NCBI GenBank assembly: GCA_009781425.1
Contig: WQYC01000002.1
Coordinates: 62,001 to 126,000, forward strand
Reading direction: 5' to 3'
Source of the DNA: Oscillospiraceae bacterium
Lineage (GTDB): Bacteria; Bacillota; Clostridia; Oscillospirales; Ruminococcaceae
DNA: 64,000 bases
Shown here: positions 1 through 9,293 of the stretch, piece by piece
Layout of the letters: every line of letters starts with the position of its first letter
Numbering within the stretch: the stretch's first letter is position 1
Notes under the pieces: generated by a model
What the model was told of the DNA's origin: nothing
Database searches by the model: none
The model's input: the letters and a program-made list of their open reading frames with translations, nothing else
Position numbers and translations under genes: made by a program

Positions 1-432
1 GGTTACAAAATAGAACAGCCAATTGGAATTCACGATTACTGCCGCGCTGTCTAATTTATACATTTCGGCGGGCGCGTAATCACGGAAGTCAACGCGTCTG
101 CTTTCAAGGCGGCTTTCAACTGCCGATTTGGCGATACTGGCTTCCTCTGCGGTGTTGAATCTGATTATCAGCAATTCATCGGGAAAAGCCCCCGAAGCGC
201 AGATATAAAACGAGAGTTCCGCAATGCCTGCAGTGTCTAAATCGCTGAAAAACGTCGGTATATCCTCAACTTTCTTCTCTACTGACGACGGTATTTCGAT
301 TTCGGCGAGTACAGCATTTGCAATTGTCTGCACCTGAACACCGTCAAGTGAGCTAATGCTTTCCTCCGCCGAGCCGCAACCGCCAAGCAAAACTACTGCC
401 AAAATTAAAACTGCTGAAAATACTTTTTTCAT
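1..432 (-). CDS. DUF4358-type lipoprotein, 3' end cut by window edge
   Basis: The frame is open from an ATG at 432 to the window edge (144 codons, no stop). The N terminus is a lipoprotein signal: MKK, a hydrophobic stretch, then the lipobox LLGGC with the lipidated Cys at about residue 19. The remainder (about 30-144) has the look of DUF4358 proteins of Firmicutes: a Ser/Asp-rich start, two short helices and the pattern ELLIIRF followed by an A/E-rich helix. The function of that family is unknown. It lies 23 bases downstream of the dockerin-transglutaminase gene on the same strand and may be co-transcribed with it. The spacer carries degenerate TTATTCC/CTATTCC tandem repeats. The family call is from memory of the pattern; the lipoprotein call is firmer. 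Confidence 0.75.
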   Translation of the reverse strand, partial: MKKVFSAVLILAVVLLGGCGSAEESISSLDGVQVQTIANAVLAEIEIPSSVEKKVEDIPTFFSDLDTAGIAELSFYICASGAFPDELLIIRFNTAEEASIAKSAVESRLESRRVDFRDYAPAEMYKLDSAAVIVNSNWLFYFVT

Positions 433-455
433 TATTCCTTATTCCCTATTCCTTA

Positions 456-2003
456 TTAATTGAGAACGCCTGCGACGATTCTGAGAATTATAAGCGCGTC
501 AGCCGTAGTAACCGCGCCGTCGCCGTTGAGGTCATATCTTAATCTTTGTTCAACTGTGAGCGTGTTCAAGCCTGCTCCATAACGAAGAACCACTAACGCG
601 TCGGCAGTCGTGAACGTATTGGATTGCGGAGAATCAGCGAGCGCAACGCTTACAGTAAATAAATTATCGCTTGCGTTGGGTTCTGTTTTGACCGAGTAGG
701 TGATTTTTTCTTCATGCATCGTCATTCCGAAGATGAAGCGGTTCCCTGTACCGCCGAGGTTCGCAGGAACGTGAACAGTTTCAACCGCTCCTGTCACAGG
801 GTCGAACGAAAGAATCTCTTTAGCAGTGCTGAAATATAACAAGCCGTTGTAAGCAGCGAGCCCCGAGCGTGAAACAGGCCAAGCAGTGTAAGGGTTATTA
901 TTTTCTGTGCCGCCCGCGTACCAAATCGCTTCAAAACTATGTACGGTTTCTGTGCGCCCTGTGCTCATATTATAGCTTTTAATAAGGTTATTATCTACGC
1001 CGCGCTCGATTTTATCGCCGTAATCATATTCAAGCCAGTAAAAATAGTCATCAAGAATCACAACCGCGCTCTTTGCACTGCGGAAAAATGCATTGCTGAA
1101 CGTAGTAGAGTTCGTCGTTCTTCCGTCGGCAGTCGCCCATTCCCAGTTGAAGTGAGTTTTGCCGATTTCATTGCCGTTAACTAAATAATAATCATAAATA
1201 ATAGAACCGTGAGAATTACCGGTAGGGTCGGGGTCGTTCCAGGTCGGGTCAATATGATACCAGCTTCCGTCAAGATAAATAATAATCCACGCGTGCGAAA
1301 TACCGCCGTCTACGTTGCCGGAAGCTATTCTGCTCTCGATTCCCGCTAATTTTAACAGATGCATATACGCTTTTGCGTAGCCGTCACAAACAGCTAACTT
1401 GTTAATAAGCGAGCCGTAAGCCGTGTGAGAAAGCGGGCGCGGCGGTCTTGCCTGAAAGCCGTTTATTTCATAGAACGAAAGTAAATCGTTGTCATAGGTT
1501 GTATTTAAAACTACATAATTATGCAGAATCAAGGCTTTTTCAAAGTCATTGCGCGCATCACGCACAAGATTAAGCACCTGCATAGCCGCAACGTTAAACG
1601 TCTTTAAGTCAGCGGCGTATTGCGCGGGCGTCATTATATATTCGGGCGAAATAGTAAATGTCGAAAAGTCGGGGAAAACCCAGTTCGCCGAAAAAGCTGT
1701 ACGAACATTAAAAAGCTGCGGGTTATTATCAATAATATACGGAATCAGCCCGCTGATGAGCCAGTTTGCCAGCTCGTGTCCGCCTTCTGCCTGTCCGCGG
1801 TTGAGCCATTCACTGTTATTTCGTATGTAATACCCGATTTCAATGCGCTCCGTGAAGCTTTCAAGGCTTGCCACTATGTATTCCTCAAATGTCATTCGTT
1901 CGGGGTTCAAGCTCGCCGCCGCCGTAATCGGCGTGATAATCATAACGCTGATTATAACTGCAAAGGTAAGCAAAATGCTCGTGGTTTTCTTAATAGTTTT
2001 CAT
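456..2003 (-). CDS. Secreted transglutaminase-like protein with C-terminal dockerin-like module
   Basis: 515 aa. A signal peptide (1-30) is followed by a helical region and a transglutaminase-like core at about 140-265. The catalytic triad can be read as Cys206 (in LAVCDGYAKAY), His237 (in ISHAW) and Asp252 (in WYHIDPTWND). Residues about 300-450 look like a beta-rich, propeller-like region. The last 53 residues are a dockerin-like module: FTTADALVVLRYGAG, then a complete EF-hand loop DLNGDGAVTTADAL. Transglutaminase-fold proteins with dockerins occur in cellulosome-forming Clostridia and may act as proteases or peptidoglycan-linked enzymes; the substrate is unknown here. The ATG at 2003 has a GGAGGA site 8 bases upstream and its own promoter at 2029-2058. 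The convergence of triad, signal peptide and dockerin makes the call strong. Confidence 0.88.
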   Translation of the reverse strand: MKTIKKTTSILLTFAVIISVMIITPITAAASLNPERMTFEEYIVASLESFTERIEIGYYIRNNSEWLNRGQAEGGHELANWLISGLIPYIIDNNPQLFNVRTAFSANWVFPDFSTFTISPEYIMTPAQYAADLKTFNVAAMQVLNLVRDARNDFEKALILHNYVVLNTTYDNDLLSFYEINGFQARPPRPLSHTAYGSLINKLAVCDGYAKAYMHLLKLAGIESRIASGNVDGGISHAWIIIYLDGSWYHIDPTWNDPDPTGNSHGSIIYDYYLVNGNEIGKTHFNWEWATADGRTTNSTTFSNAFFRSAKSAVVILDDYFYWLEYDYGDKIERGVDNNLIKSYNMSTGRTETVHSFEAIWYAGGTENNNPYTAWPVSRSGLAAYNGLLYFSTAKEILSFDPVTGAVETVHVPANLGGTGNRFIFGMTMHEEKITYSVKTEPNASDNLFTVSVALADSPQSNTFTTADALVVLRYGAGLNTLTVEQRLRYDLNGDGAVTTADALIILRIVAGVLN

Positions 2004-2028
2004 TCTCTATTCCTCCATATAATTAAAT

Positions 2029-2058
2029 ATTATACCACAAAATCATATTAAATGTCAA
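2029..2058 (-). promoter_or_regulatory. Housekeeping-type promoter of the transglutaminase gene
   Basis: Reading the minus strand, TTGACA (2058-2053) and TATAAT (2034-2029) are separated by 18 bases. The -10 is preceded by TGTGG, giving an extended TGn. The -35 overlaps the stop of the CotH gene, so the transglutaminase can be transcribed on its own. Confidence 0.75.
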
Positions 2059-4460
2059 TAAGCTGTTATAAAATATGTACCGTCGCTCGCACGAGTTAAT
2101 ATTTCGCCCGGCTCTGTTTCGGGGATTTCAACCCATGCTATGATTTCGCCGTCCGTGTCGGACAGGAACAGCGTTTCACCCGCGCTGAGGTTGAAATTCG
2201 TCTGCGGCTTCATCAGCGCGTCCTGCGTATTGTTACTGCGCATTACGATTGTGAGCGATTCCTCGGACGGTATGGAAATTGTCGGAATTTTCCACCTTGT
2301 TAAGTTATTTATGTCGTCAGAAAGATAAAAGCTTTTTGTCGAAATTGCAATTTGATTCGGGTTATAAAGCGTGACCCAATCCGCTCCGCCGCTCGCGTTA
2401 AGCTCGCTGATGAGAAGCGGCGCGCTGTCGATAACCTTTTCGGTGTGCAGGTTTATGCTGACTTTCCTGCTCGCGTCCGCCATGCTTGCGGTGATTTGCA
2501 TATCGGCTTCGTAATAATGAACGCCGTTTACTTCCCAGCTTGCAAATTCGTAGCCTGTGTACAGCTCTGCGCGAAGCGGAACGCTGTGCGTGGTGAAATA
2601 TGCAGTTGTGGCGGCTTCGCCGCTTGCGGAAACCTTGCGTGTGTTCAGCCAAGCGTCCGCGCCCTCTGTGCCGTTTAGGGTTACATCAAACATTTCGGTA
2701 CCTTCGGGGATTTCAAAAATGCTTTTCATGAAGGTGAGGAAAACCTGCGGTCTTCTTCTCGCAAAGGAGTTAATCTGCTGTCTGTTTCCGCGCAAATCCC
2801 ACATATTAACTGTTCGCGCGAGCATCGCGGCTTCGAGCTCGTGGTCGCCTATTGCGGCAATCGCGGCAAGCGTAGCGTTCATGTTTTCTGTTGAATAAAC
2901 CCCGCTGACTAAGTCGCAGATTGTATTCGCGAACTTCTCGCGCATATCCTCGCGCTGAAGCACAGCTTGCAAGAGAACAGACTGCCCGCCCATATGCGCG
3001 CTTGAACCGCGCCCGCCGAGCACGTGACTCAGCGTGTTCGCGCCGTCGCCCTGCCCGTAAATCCCGAACGCGAATTCAACGTCGTACATCAGAAACCGCC
3101 ATTTCCCGTCGTTGAAGGAATGTGCAACAATTTCGTCGTCGTCCGCGTAATACCGCCACATTCTCATGTTGTTTCCGGGCCAGTCGCGGTTGTCTATATA
3201 GGTTTGAATTGCATAGTAAAGCATGAAATTGTCAATATCCACGAGCGAGCAGAATTCCTCGAAAACCGCGTCATTAAGGAAGCCGTCCCCCGCTTCAACT
3301 GCGCTCTCTGCCAAGCCGTAAGCATACGCCCAGTCCTCAACCGCGCGCTCCTCGCCGTCTCTGCCTGCCTCGGATTTCTGTATAATTTCGTAGTTTTCTT
3401 TTAAGCCGCCGTAGCTCTGCACAAGATAGCCGAGACAAAGCGACTCTTTCAGCCATGCAAAGCCGTAATATTCGCCGTTCATGAACACCGCCGCAGGTGC
3501 AAAGGACTGCACATCGGGGAAGCCCGCCTGCTTCGCTAAGCTTCCGCCGAGCTCGTCGCGGATATTGGCGTGCTCGCGGTCATTCGCGCCGTTGCGGAGA
3601 ATAAGGCGGTCAAAACGAGTAATTAACTGCCCGTGATAATTAAAAGTATCATCGAAAAAAGCGTGTCTGAACTTGCCGTCGCTGTATTCACCACGCGCAA
3701 TCAGCCGCCATGATTTCTGCGAAGCCGCGCGCGACCAACCGCCTTGTATGCGCCCGCCCGCCGCTTGGTGAATCAGCGTATTCCCTTGAAAATCATAAAC
3801 CTCAACGTAAAAATCGCGCTCGCTTTCGCGCCCTCTTATATTAAAGTTCGCGGGTGCGGGCGGGTCTATGCCGCCGCGTCTGCCGCCACGCTCATTCTCG
3901 ATGTAATCATCGCGCAGAAAGCCCTCAATCGCGATACCGTGGTTATAATCATAAAGGTCATACGGGGCGGCGGAAAGCATGAAAATATATGTATCAGACG
4001 AGAAACGCGTCCAAATTTTCTGGCTCGCTATGTAGCTGTTGGTGACAATCGGGGAATAAAACCCGTCGCAGAATTCGTCCTCAAAATAAAGCGCGACAGC
4101 TTTTATCGTCATTGCGCGCACTCTGTCGCCTGCGCGGAGGTGAATCGGCGCGGCGTAAACCTGCGAGTATCGCGTAGGCGTCGAGCCGTCGGTTGTGAAA
4201 AATATAACAGCTTCGGGGTCATCGACAGAAAGCTCGATGTTTATATCATCAGCGTAAAACGTCTGAGTATGTGAAAATTCGACAGGCGGGAGCTCCGAAT
4301 CAACCGCCGTATCATCAGCGATTAATTCCTGCTGCTCGTACAAGTCCGCGGCTGTCATTACCGCCGCCGCTTCTATTCCCTCGTCCGCGTCCGCACTCAT
4401 GAAAATAACCCCGACAACGCCGAGAATCAAAACCGCCGCTAAAATTATAAACCGAACCAT
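2055..4460 (-). CDS. CotH kinase family surface protein with chitobiase-like and lamin-tail domains
   Basis: 801 aa from the ATG at 4460, which has GGGAGGTG 8 bases upstream; an in-frame ATG at 4538 lies upstream of the promoter and is rejected. Domains in order: one N-terminal membrane segment (3-22); a chitobiase/hexosaminidase C-terminal-like Ig domain at about 60-140 (FFTTDGSTPT motif); a CotH kinase domain at about 190-560 (FNIRGRE, RLILRNGANDREHANIRDE, NRDWPGNNMRMWR, MYDVEFAFG); and a lamin-tail domain at about 680-801 (LLISELNASGGADWVTLYN). CotH kinases phosphorylate spore-coat proteins in Bacillus; secreted clostridial CotH proteins are also found with cellulosomal parts. This one has no dockerin. 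It sits between a lipoprotein and the dockerin-transglutaminase. Its promoter overlaps a palindrome (4478-4496). Confidence 0.85.
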   Translation of the reverse strand: MVRFIILAAVLILGVVGVIFMSADADEGIEAAAVMTAADLYEQQELIADDTAVDSELPPVEFSHTQTFYADDINIELSVDDPEAVIFFTTDGSTPTRYSQVYAAPIHLRAGDRVRAMTIKAVALYFEDEFCDGFYSPIVTNSYIASQKIWTRFSSDTYIFMLSAAPYDLYDYNHGIAIEGFLRDDYIENERGGRRGGIDPPAPANFNIRGRESERDFYVEVYDFQGNTLIHQAAGGRIQGGWSRAASQKSWRLIARGEYSDGKFRHAFFDDTFNYHGQLITRFDRLILRNGANDREHANIRDELGGSLAKQAGFPDVQSFAPAAVFMNGEYYGFAWLKESLCLGYLVQSYGGLKENYEIIQKSEAGRDGEERAVEDWAYAYGLAESAVEAGDGFLNDAVFEEFCSLVDIDNFMLYYAIQTYIDNRDWPGNNMRMWRYYADDDEIVAHSFNDGKWRFLMYDVEFAFGIYGQGDGANTLSHVLGGRGSSAHMGGQSVLLQAVLQREDMREKFANTICDLVSGVYSTENMNATLAAIAAIGDHELEAAMLARTVNMWDLRGNRQQINSFARRRPQVFLTFMKSIFEIPEGTEMFDVTLNGTEGADAWLNTRKVSASGEAATTAYFTTHSVPLRAELYTGYEFASWEVNGVHYYEADMQITASMADASRKVSINLHTEKVIDSAPLLISELNASGGADWVTLYNPNQIAISTKSFYLSDDINNLTRWKIPTISIPSEESLTIVMRSNNTQDALMKPQTNFNLSAGETLFLSDTDGEIIAWVEIPETEPGEILTRASDGTYFITAY

Positions 4461-4477
4461 AAATCTGCACCTCCCGC

Positions 4478-4496
4478 ATACTATACATAATAGTAT
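4478..4496. promoter_or_regulatory. Palindromic operator candidate at the CotH promoter
   Basis: ATACTAT and ATAGTAT form a perfect 7-bp inverted repeat separated by 5 bases. It covers the -10 box (4492-4497) and the expected start of transcription. The position is typical of a repressor site. AT-rich -10 boxes can form such palindromes by chance, so confidence is moderate. Confidence 0.4.
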
Positions 4497-4520
4497 ACAG
4501 GAGGCGCAGGGAAAAGTCAA
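4492..4520 (-). promoter_or_regulatory. Promoter of the CotH gene
   Basis: On the minus strand TTGACT (4520-4515) and TATACT (4497-4492) are 17 bases apart. It begins just inside the 3' end of the upstream lipoprotein gene, so the CotH gene has independent transcription. Confidence 0.7.
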
Positions 4521-4527
4521 TAAAAAA

Positions 4528-5607
4528 TTAAATAGCACCGCTTGCCATAATCAAATCGTCGTTTGAATAAAGAAGCTCTGTTGAAACTATTCTTATTCCG
4601 TTATCGCCGAATTCTAAGTTATATTTCATAGTTTTAGCAACGAATAAATGCCCTGTATCGCCGTAAAAATCAAGAATTATAACCGCGCCCGTGTCCGTAA
4701 TTTCCTCCGAAACAACAGCAGGGTAATACCAGTGCCAACCGTGACCGCCAATCTGATGCATAACAGAAGAATCAAGATTAGTTATCCCAAGCATATTTTC
4801 TGCTTGTTCAATCACCTCATCAACTGTAAGAATCCACTGACGCTCTTCATTACCCAAATGGCGTTGAATACTATTGAAAAAATATGATAAACGGTAAAGA
4901 TATGAATGTTTAACGGAAAAATCTTGATATTCAAAATTATCTTTAATCAAGTTAAAATCATTCATTGTTTCAAAAACATTTAAATCTGCTGAAAAAGCAT
5001 AGCATATAAAAGGCAAATAACCTTCACTGTACCGGCGCAATTCATTTATCTCTACACCCTGCGGCGAAAACTGACGAATAGCTGAGTTTTCGTCAAACCT
5101 TAACCTTAATTCCCAGTCCCGCCCGCCGAGCGTGAAAATATCGTCTGTGCCATCTTCAACAGTTATATTAAGCGTTTGAATCCATTCATAACTTTCTTCA
5201 TTGTATCTCAATTCTATTAACTCAAACTCGATAAAATCAAGGTCATTTATAAACTCAAATGCTTTTCTGCTTCTGTCAGCGAATTGAAAACTTAAAAATT
5301 CGATATCTTTGTTAACGAACGCTTCTGCTATTTGTTCCGCGAGCTGTTGGTAGCGTTCTTCGTTTGTCTGCCGTGCCGACGGCGCGGTGGTTGTTACAGG
5401 CGGCGGGGGTTCGTCAACCACCCCGTCAGACTGCGTCTGCCACCCCTCCTCGGAGGGGAATTCGTTATCATTTATACCTTGTTCATTCCCCTCCTGTGGA
5501 GGGGTGTCGCCGACAGGCGACGGGGTGGTTAAAGCTCCATCAATTTCCGCCGCACAAGCTGAAAAAAGAATGATTCCCGCAAAGAACAGCGCGGTTAATT
5601 TCTTCAT
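4528..5607 (-). CDS. Lipoprotein of unknown function with repeat-derived linker
   Basis: 359 aa. It begins with a lipoprotein signal (MKKLTALFFAGIILFSAC, lipid Cys at 18). Residues about 25-75 form a Pro/Thr/Glu-rich linker largely encoded by two palindromic repeat copies in opposite orientation (5416-5462 and 5485-5530). Residues about 80-359 are a soluble alpha/beta region with no family I recognise; the distribution of hydrophobic strands suggests a ligand-binding or NTF2-like fold, but that is a guess. The ATG at 5607 overlaps the purL stop (ATGA), so it is translated from the purL transcript. There is no evident metabolic link to purine synthesis. Confidence 0.75.
   Translation of the reverse strand: MKKLTALFFAGIILFSACAAEIDGALTTPSPVGDTPPQEGNEQGINDNEFPSEEGWQTQSDGVVDEPPPPVTTTAPSARQTNEERYQQLAEQIAEAFVNKDIEFLSFQFADRSRKAFEFINDLDFIEFELIELRYNEESYEWIQTLNITVEDGTDDIFTLGGRDWELRLRFDENSAIRQFSPQGVEINELRRYSEGYLPFICYAFSADLNVFETMNDFNLIKDNFEYQDFSVKHSYLYRLSYFFNSIQRHLGNEERQWILTVDEVIEQAENMLGITNLDSSVMHQIGGHGWHWYYPAVVSEEITDTGAVIILDFYGDTGHLFVAKTMKYNLEFGDNGIRIVSTELLYSNDDLIMASGAI
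5416..5462 (-). repeat. Dispersed palindromic element, family A, copy 1
   Basis: Read on the minus strand: AATTCCCCTCC, 2 bases, GGAGGGGTG, then a second stem (GCAGAC-gca-GTCTG), then CGGGGTGGTT. It lies in frame inside the lipoprotein linker and encodes FPSEEGWQTQSDGVV. The outer parts match the copies at 5485 and 24847; the second stem differs but still pairs. Confidence 0.75.
5485..5530 (+). repeat. Dispersed palindromic element, family A, copy 2
   Basis: ATTCCCCTCC, TGT, GGAGGGGTG, second stem TCGCC-gaca-GGCGA, then CGGGGTGGTT. It is inverted relative to copy 1, 22 bases away, and is read antisense by the lipoprotein gene, encoding SPVGDTPPQEGN. The two copies flank a short segment and could form a long hairpin in the mRNA. 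Confidence 0.75.
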
Positions 5608-8600
5608 GAAAAATACCTCACGCCCGCTTCAAATAGCGGCATATTTTTATTGCCGTGAATATTCTTTGCAATGTCCGCTGAAACCCGCTCGGTGTGCGCC
5701 ATTTTTCCGAGCACGCGCCCGTCAGCGGAAATAAGCCCCTCAACCGCGCACATCGAGCTGCAAGGGTTGAACGCTGTTTCCATGCTCGGCTCACCGCCGA
5801 AATCAACGTACTGCGTGAAAATCTGACCGTTCGCGATTAACTCCTGCATAGCCGTTTCGCTCGCCGTGAAGCGCCCTTCGCCGCAGGAAATCGGCGCAGT
5901 GTAAATCTCGCCAGTCTTGCACAGCGACAGCCACGGCGACTTCACAGAGCTTACGCGAGTCTGCACAAACTGCGACTGATGCCGTCCGATTTTGTTGGTT
6001 GTGAGCGTTAAATCGTGCGTTGAAATAAGTCCGAGCTTCAGCAAGGCTTGGAAGCCGTTTCCGATGCCGAGCATCAAGCCGTCGCGCGAATTTAAGAGGT
6101 TTTCAATTTCGCTTTTAATGCGCTCATTGCTCATGAAAGCCGCGATAAATCTCGCCGCGCCTTCGGGCTCATCGCCCGCAGAGAAGCCGCCGGAAAGTGC
6201 AATTATATTGCTGCTTTTAACAAGCTCTGCGAACTCTGAAACCGACCCTTCAAGCGCGTTTACAGAGAGGTTTCTTACAATGAAAAGCTCAGCTTCCGCG
6301 CCTACTTTTTCAAAAGCCGCTTGCATATCAAACTCGCCGTTTGTACCAGGAAAAACAGGAATAATTACGCGAGGTTTTGCGGTTTTTATTGCGGGAGAAC
6401 GAGTAATATTTTCGCCGCCGAATGTAATCTTTACGGGTGCTTTTTCTACTGTTGTTTTCGACGGGAAAATCGGCTCAAGCACGCTCTCCCACAGCTTTTC
6501 GTGCTCACTCAAATCAAGGTTAACGTCATTGCATTTTATTGCATAATCGGCAGTAGTTTCGCCTATGCATTTCGCGCCGCCAAAAGCTTCATTCGCTTCA
6601 ACTATAAACGCGCCGTAGCAAGGCGTGAAAAGGCTTAATTCATCAGTGTTTTTCAATTCAGCACCGATTTGATTTCCGAGCGACATTTTAAAAATACCTT
6701 CGGCGATTCCACCCACTGAAAGCGTCCAAACAGACAGCGCGTTACCACGCGCTATTTCTTTTTCTACAGTCTCAAAAACACGCTTCACGCTTGCATAATT
6801 CGGCAGATTATTACTGTCGAATTCGGGGGCGATGTACATGATTTTACTGTTGGTTTTCTTGAATTCGGGTGAGATAATATTGTCGGTTTTCGCGGTTGTA
6901 ACCGCGAACGAAACAAGCGTCGGCGGCACGTCAATATCCTCAAAGCTCCCCGACATGGAATCCTTTCCGCCGATTGACGGCGCGCTGAGAGCCGTCTGCG
7001 CTTCATACGCGCCGAGCAGCGCCGCGAAAGGCTTTCCCCAACGCTCGGGGCAGTCTCTGAGACGTTCAAAATACTCTTGAAACGTCAGCCGAACACCCGC
7101 GCTTTTTCCGCCTGTCGCGACAATTTTTGCGATTGATTCAACGACAGCGAGTGCCGCGCCGTGATAGGGCGACTGCTGTGAAATCACGGGATTGAAGCCC
7201 CACGACATGAGCGATGAAACGCTCGTTTCGCGCCCTTGAACAGGGATTTTCGCCGCCATTGCTTGAATCGGCGTCTGCTGTGTTCTGCCGCCAAGCGGCA
7301 TCAGCACCGTCCCAGCGCCCGCCGTAGAATCGAAGCGGCTCGCCAATGCCCGCTGTGAGCAAACGTTCAAATCTGTGATAATTTTCTTCCAATTTTCTGT
7401 GCTGTTTTGCATTTTGGGTAGTGAAATATTCGGCTTTTTCACTTTCACTTTTGCGTGCTTTACCGCTCCGCTTGAGTTCAAAAACTCGCGCGCCAAATCA
7501 ACGATAATCTTGCCTCGCCACTGCATTTTCAGGCGCGGCTCTGCTTTTATTTCAGCGACAATTACCGCTTCTAAATTCTGCGCTTCGGCAAGCGCGATAA
7601 ATTTTTCTGCGTTATTTTTGTCAACGACAACAGACATTCTTTCCTGCGATTCAGAAATGGCAAGCTCGGTTCCGTCGAGCCCTGCGTACTTTGCAGGAAC
7701 CTTGTCAAGGTCAATGAACAGCCCGTCCGCAAGCTCTCCGATTGCAACGCTGACGCCGCCCGCGCCGAAGTCGTTACAACGTTTTATGAGCTTCGCGGCT
7801 TCGGGATTTCTGAATAATCGCTGATGCTTGCGCCCTTCAAGCGCGTCACCTTTTTGCACCTCTGCGCCGCTTTTTTCCACGCTTTGCGAGCTGTGCGATT
7901 TCGACGAGCCTGTTGCACCGCCGCAGCCGTCGCGCCCTGTTTTTCCGCCGAGCAGAATTACAACATCACCCGCCTCCGGCACTACGCGAACTACATTTTC
8001 AGCCTTAACTGCGCCGACAAGCGCGCCGAGCTCCATGCGTTTTGCCATGTAGCCGTCATGATAAATCTCCTGCACAAGCCCGCCCGCGAGCCCGACTTGA
8101 TTCCCATAGGACGAATATCCCGCCGCCGCAGTGTTGGTGATTTTGCGCGGCGGAAGCTTGCCCGAAAGCGTGTCTGCGACAGGCAAAAGCGGGTTTGAAC
8201 AGCCCGTAATTCTCATCGCTTGATAAGCGTAAGCGCGCCCAGAAACCACGTCGCGGATTGCACCGCCAAGGCAAGTCGCGCCGCCGCCGAACGGCTCAAT
8301 TTCAGTCGGGTGATTGTGCGTTTCGTTCTTGAACATTAACAGCCATTCTTCGCCGTCAACGTCGATTTTTACTGAGCAGGCGTTGATTTCCTCACTCTCG
8401 TCAAGGTCAGCTAAAAGCCCGTCTGCTCTGAGCTTGCGCATACCCATTGTCGCAATATCCATGAGAGAAAGCGGCTTTTCCGAACGCCCTAATTTACTTT
8501 TATCAGCTAAGTATTTTTTGTAAGTTTCTTCAATAAAATCAACATCAATTTGCACATCATCAATGTGCGTTAAAAACGTTGTATGGCGGCAATGGTCAGA

Positions 8601-9263
8601 CCAATAAGTGTCGAGCATACGTATTTCTGTAATTGTCGGATTTCGGTTTTCGCTCTTAAAATAATCCTGACAAAACGCGATGTCTTCTACGTCCATCGCA
8701 ACTGCGTAATTGTTCAAAAACGCGTTTAATTCGTCGCGCGAAAAATTGATAAAGCCGTCTAAAATTTCAACATCTGCCGGAATTTCATACTCGGCTTTAA
8801 GTGTTATTTTCGGTTCAATTCCGCACTCGCGCGCTTCAACCGGATTGATTAAATATTTCTTTATTTTTGCGAAATCCGAGTCGCCTATTTTTCCTTTTAA
8901 AATATAAATTTTCGTGTACTTTACGAGTGGTTTTTCCGAGAGCAAAAGTGCGCTTATCGCTTGCGCGGCGCAGTCTGCACGCTGGTCATACTGGCCCGGC
9001 AAATACTCAACAGCGAGCATAAGCTCGTCCGCTTGCAAAGCGGGAAATTCGCTGTAAATTATATCCGCCGCAGGCTCGGAAAAAATCGCAGGAACAGCTT
9101 TTTCAAAATCATTTTTGTTGATACCATCAACCTCGTAAAGGTTGATGATACGCAGGTTTTCGACTGCTTTTATAAGCAGTGAATTTTGCAATTCCGAAAG
9201 TACTTTTCCGCCTTCAACAGCGAGCTCGGTTTTCTTTTCTGTAAAAATTCTGTAAACTGACAT
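5604..9263 (-). CDS. purL: Phosphoribosylformylglycinamidine synthase (single-chain, clostridial clade)
   Basis: 1219 aa, full length for the single-chain clade found in Clostridia and Streptococci. It converts FGAR, glutamine and ATP to FGAM, step four of purine synthesis. Visible landmarks: DTYWSDHCRHTTFLTHI, the ATP/FGAR site LMFKNETHNHPTEIEPFGGG, a second ATPase-fold half (SIGGKDSMSG), and a C-terminal class I glutaminase domain starting near PVFPGTNGEFD. The glutaminase His/Glu motif MAHTER is present near residue 1190. The expected nucleophile motif GICNGFQ reads GIGNGFQ (codon GGA at about 6055-6060), so the catalytic Cys looks replaced by Gly. The start has a GGAGG site and follows the broken NUDIX gene by 30 bases. 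No other pur genes are in the window. Confidence 0.95.
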   Translation of the reverse strand: MSVYRIFTEKKTELAVEGGKVLSELQNSLLIKAVENLRIINLYEVDGINKNDFEKAVPAIFSEPAADIIYSEFPALQADELMLAVEYLPGQYDQRADCAAQAISALLLSEKPLVKYTKIYILKGKIGDSDFAKIKKYLINPVEARECGIEPKITLKAEYEIPADVEILDGFINFSRDELNAFLNNYAVAMDVEDIAFCQDYFKSENRNPTITEIRMLDTYWSDHCRHTTFLTHIDDVQIDVDFIEETYKKYLADKSKLGRSEKPLSLMDIATMGMRKLRADGLLADLDESEEINACSVKIDVDGEEWLLMFKNETHNHPTEIEPFGGGATCLGGAIRDVVSGRAYAYQAMRITGCSNPLLPVADTLSGKLPPRKITNTAAAGYSSYGNQVGLAGGLVQEIYHDGYMAKRMELGALVGAVKAENVVRVVPEAGDVVILLGGKTGRDGCGGATGSSKSHSSQSVEKSGAEVQKGDALEGRKHQRLFRNPEAAKLIKRCNDFGAGGVSVAIGELADGLFIDLDKVPAKYAGLDGTELAISESQERMSVVVDKNNAEKFIALAEAQNLEAVIVAEIKAEPRLKMQWRGKIIVDLAREFLNSSGAVKHAKVKVKKPNISLPKMQNSTENWKKIITDLNVCSQRALASRFDSTAGAGTVLMPLGGRTQQTPIQAMAAKIPVQGRETSVSSLMSWGFNPVISQQSPYHGAALAVVESIAKIVATGGKSAGVRLTFQEYFERLRDCPERWGKPFAALLGAYEAQTALSAPSIGGKDSMSGSFEDIDVPPTLVSFAVTTAKTDNIISPEFKKTNSKIMYIAPEFDSNNLPNYASVKRVFETVEKEIARGNALSVWTLSVGGIAEGIFKMSLGNQIGAELKNTDELSLFTPCYGAFIVEANEAFGGAKCIGETTADYAIKCNDVNLDLSEHEKLWESVLEPIFPSKTTVEKAPVKITFGGENITRSPAIKTAKPRVIIPVFPGTNGEFDMQAAFEKVGAEAELFIVRNLSVNALEGSVSEFAELVKSSNIIALSGGFSAGDEPEGAARFIAAFMSNERIKSEIENLLNSRDGLMLGIGNGFQALLKLGLISTHDLTLTTNKIGRHQSQFVQTRVSSVKSPWLSLCKTGEIYTAPISCGEGRFTASETAMQELIANGQIFTQYVDFGGEPSMETAFNPCSSMCAVEGLISADGRVLGKMAHTERVSADIAKNIHGNKNMPLFEAGVRYFS

Positions 9264-9293
9264 AATTTTGCCTCCTTTAAAATTCTATATTTT

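Noticed and set aside
4461-4538. A 26-residue longer N terminus for the CotH protein
   Set aside because: That extension begins upstream of the -35/-10 boxes, while the ATG at 4460 has a strong ribosome site and signal anchor.
5992-8198. Several long frames on the plus strand across purL
   Set aside because: They are antisense shadows of a complete, well conserved PurL; they lack ribosome sites and show Ser/Phe-rich or Arg-rich composition typical of shadow frames.
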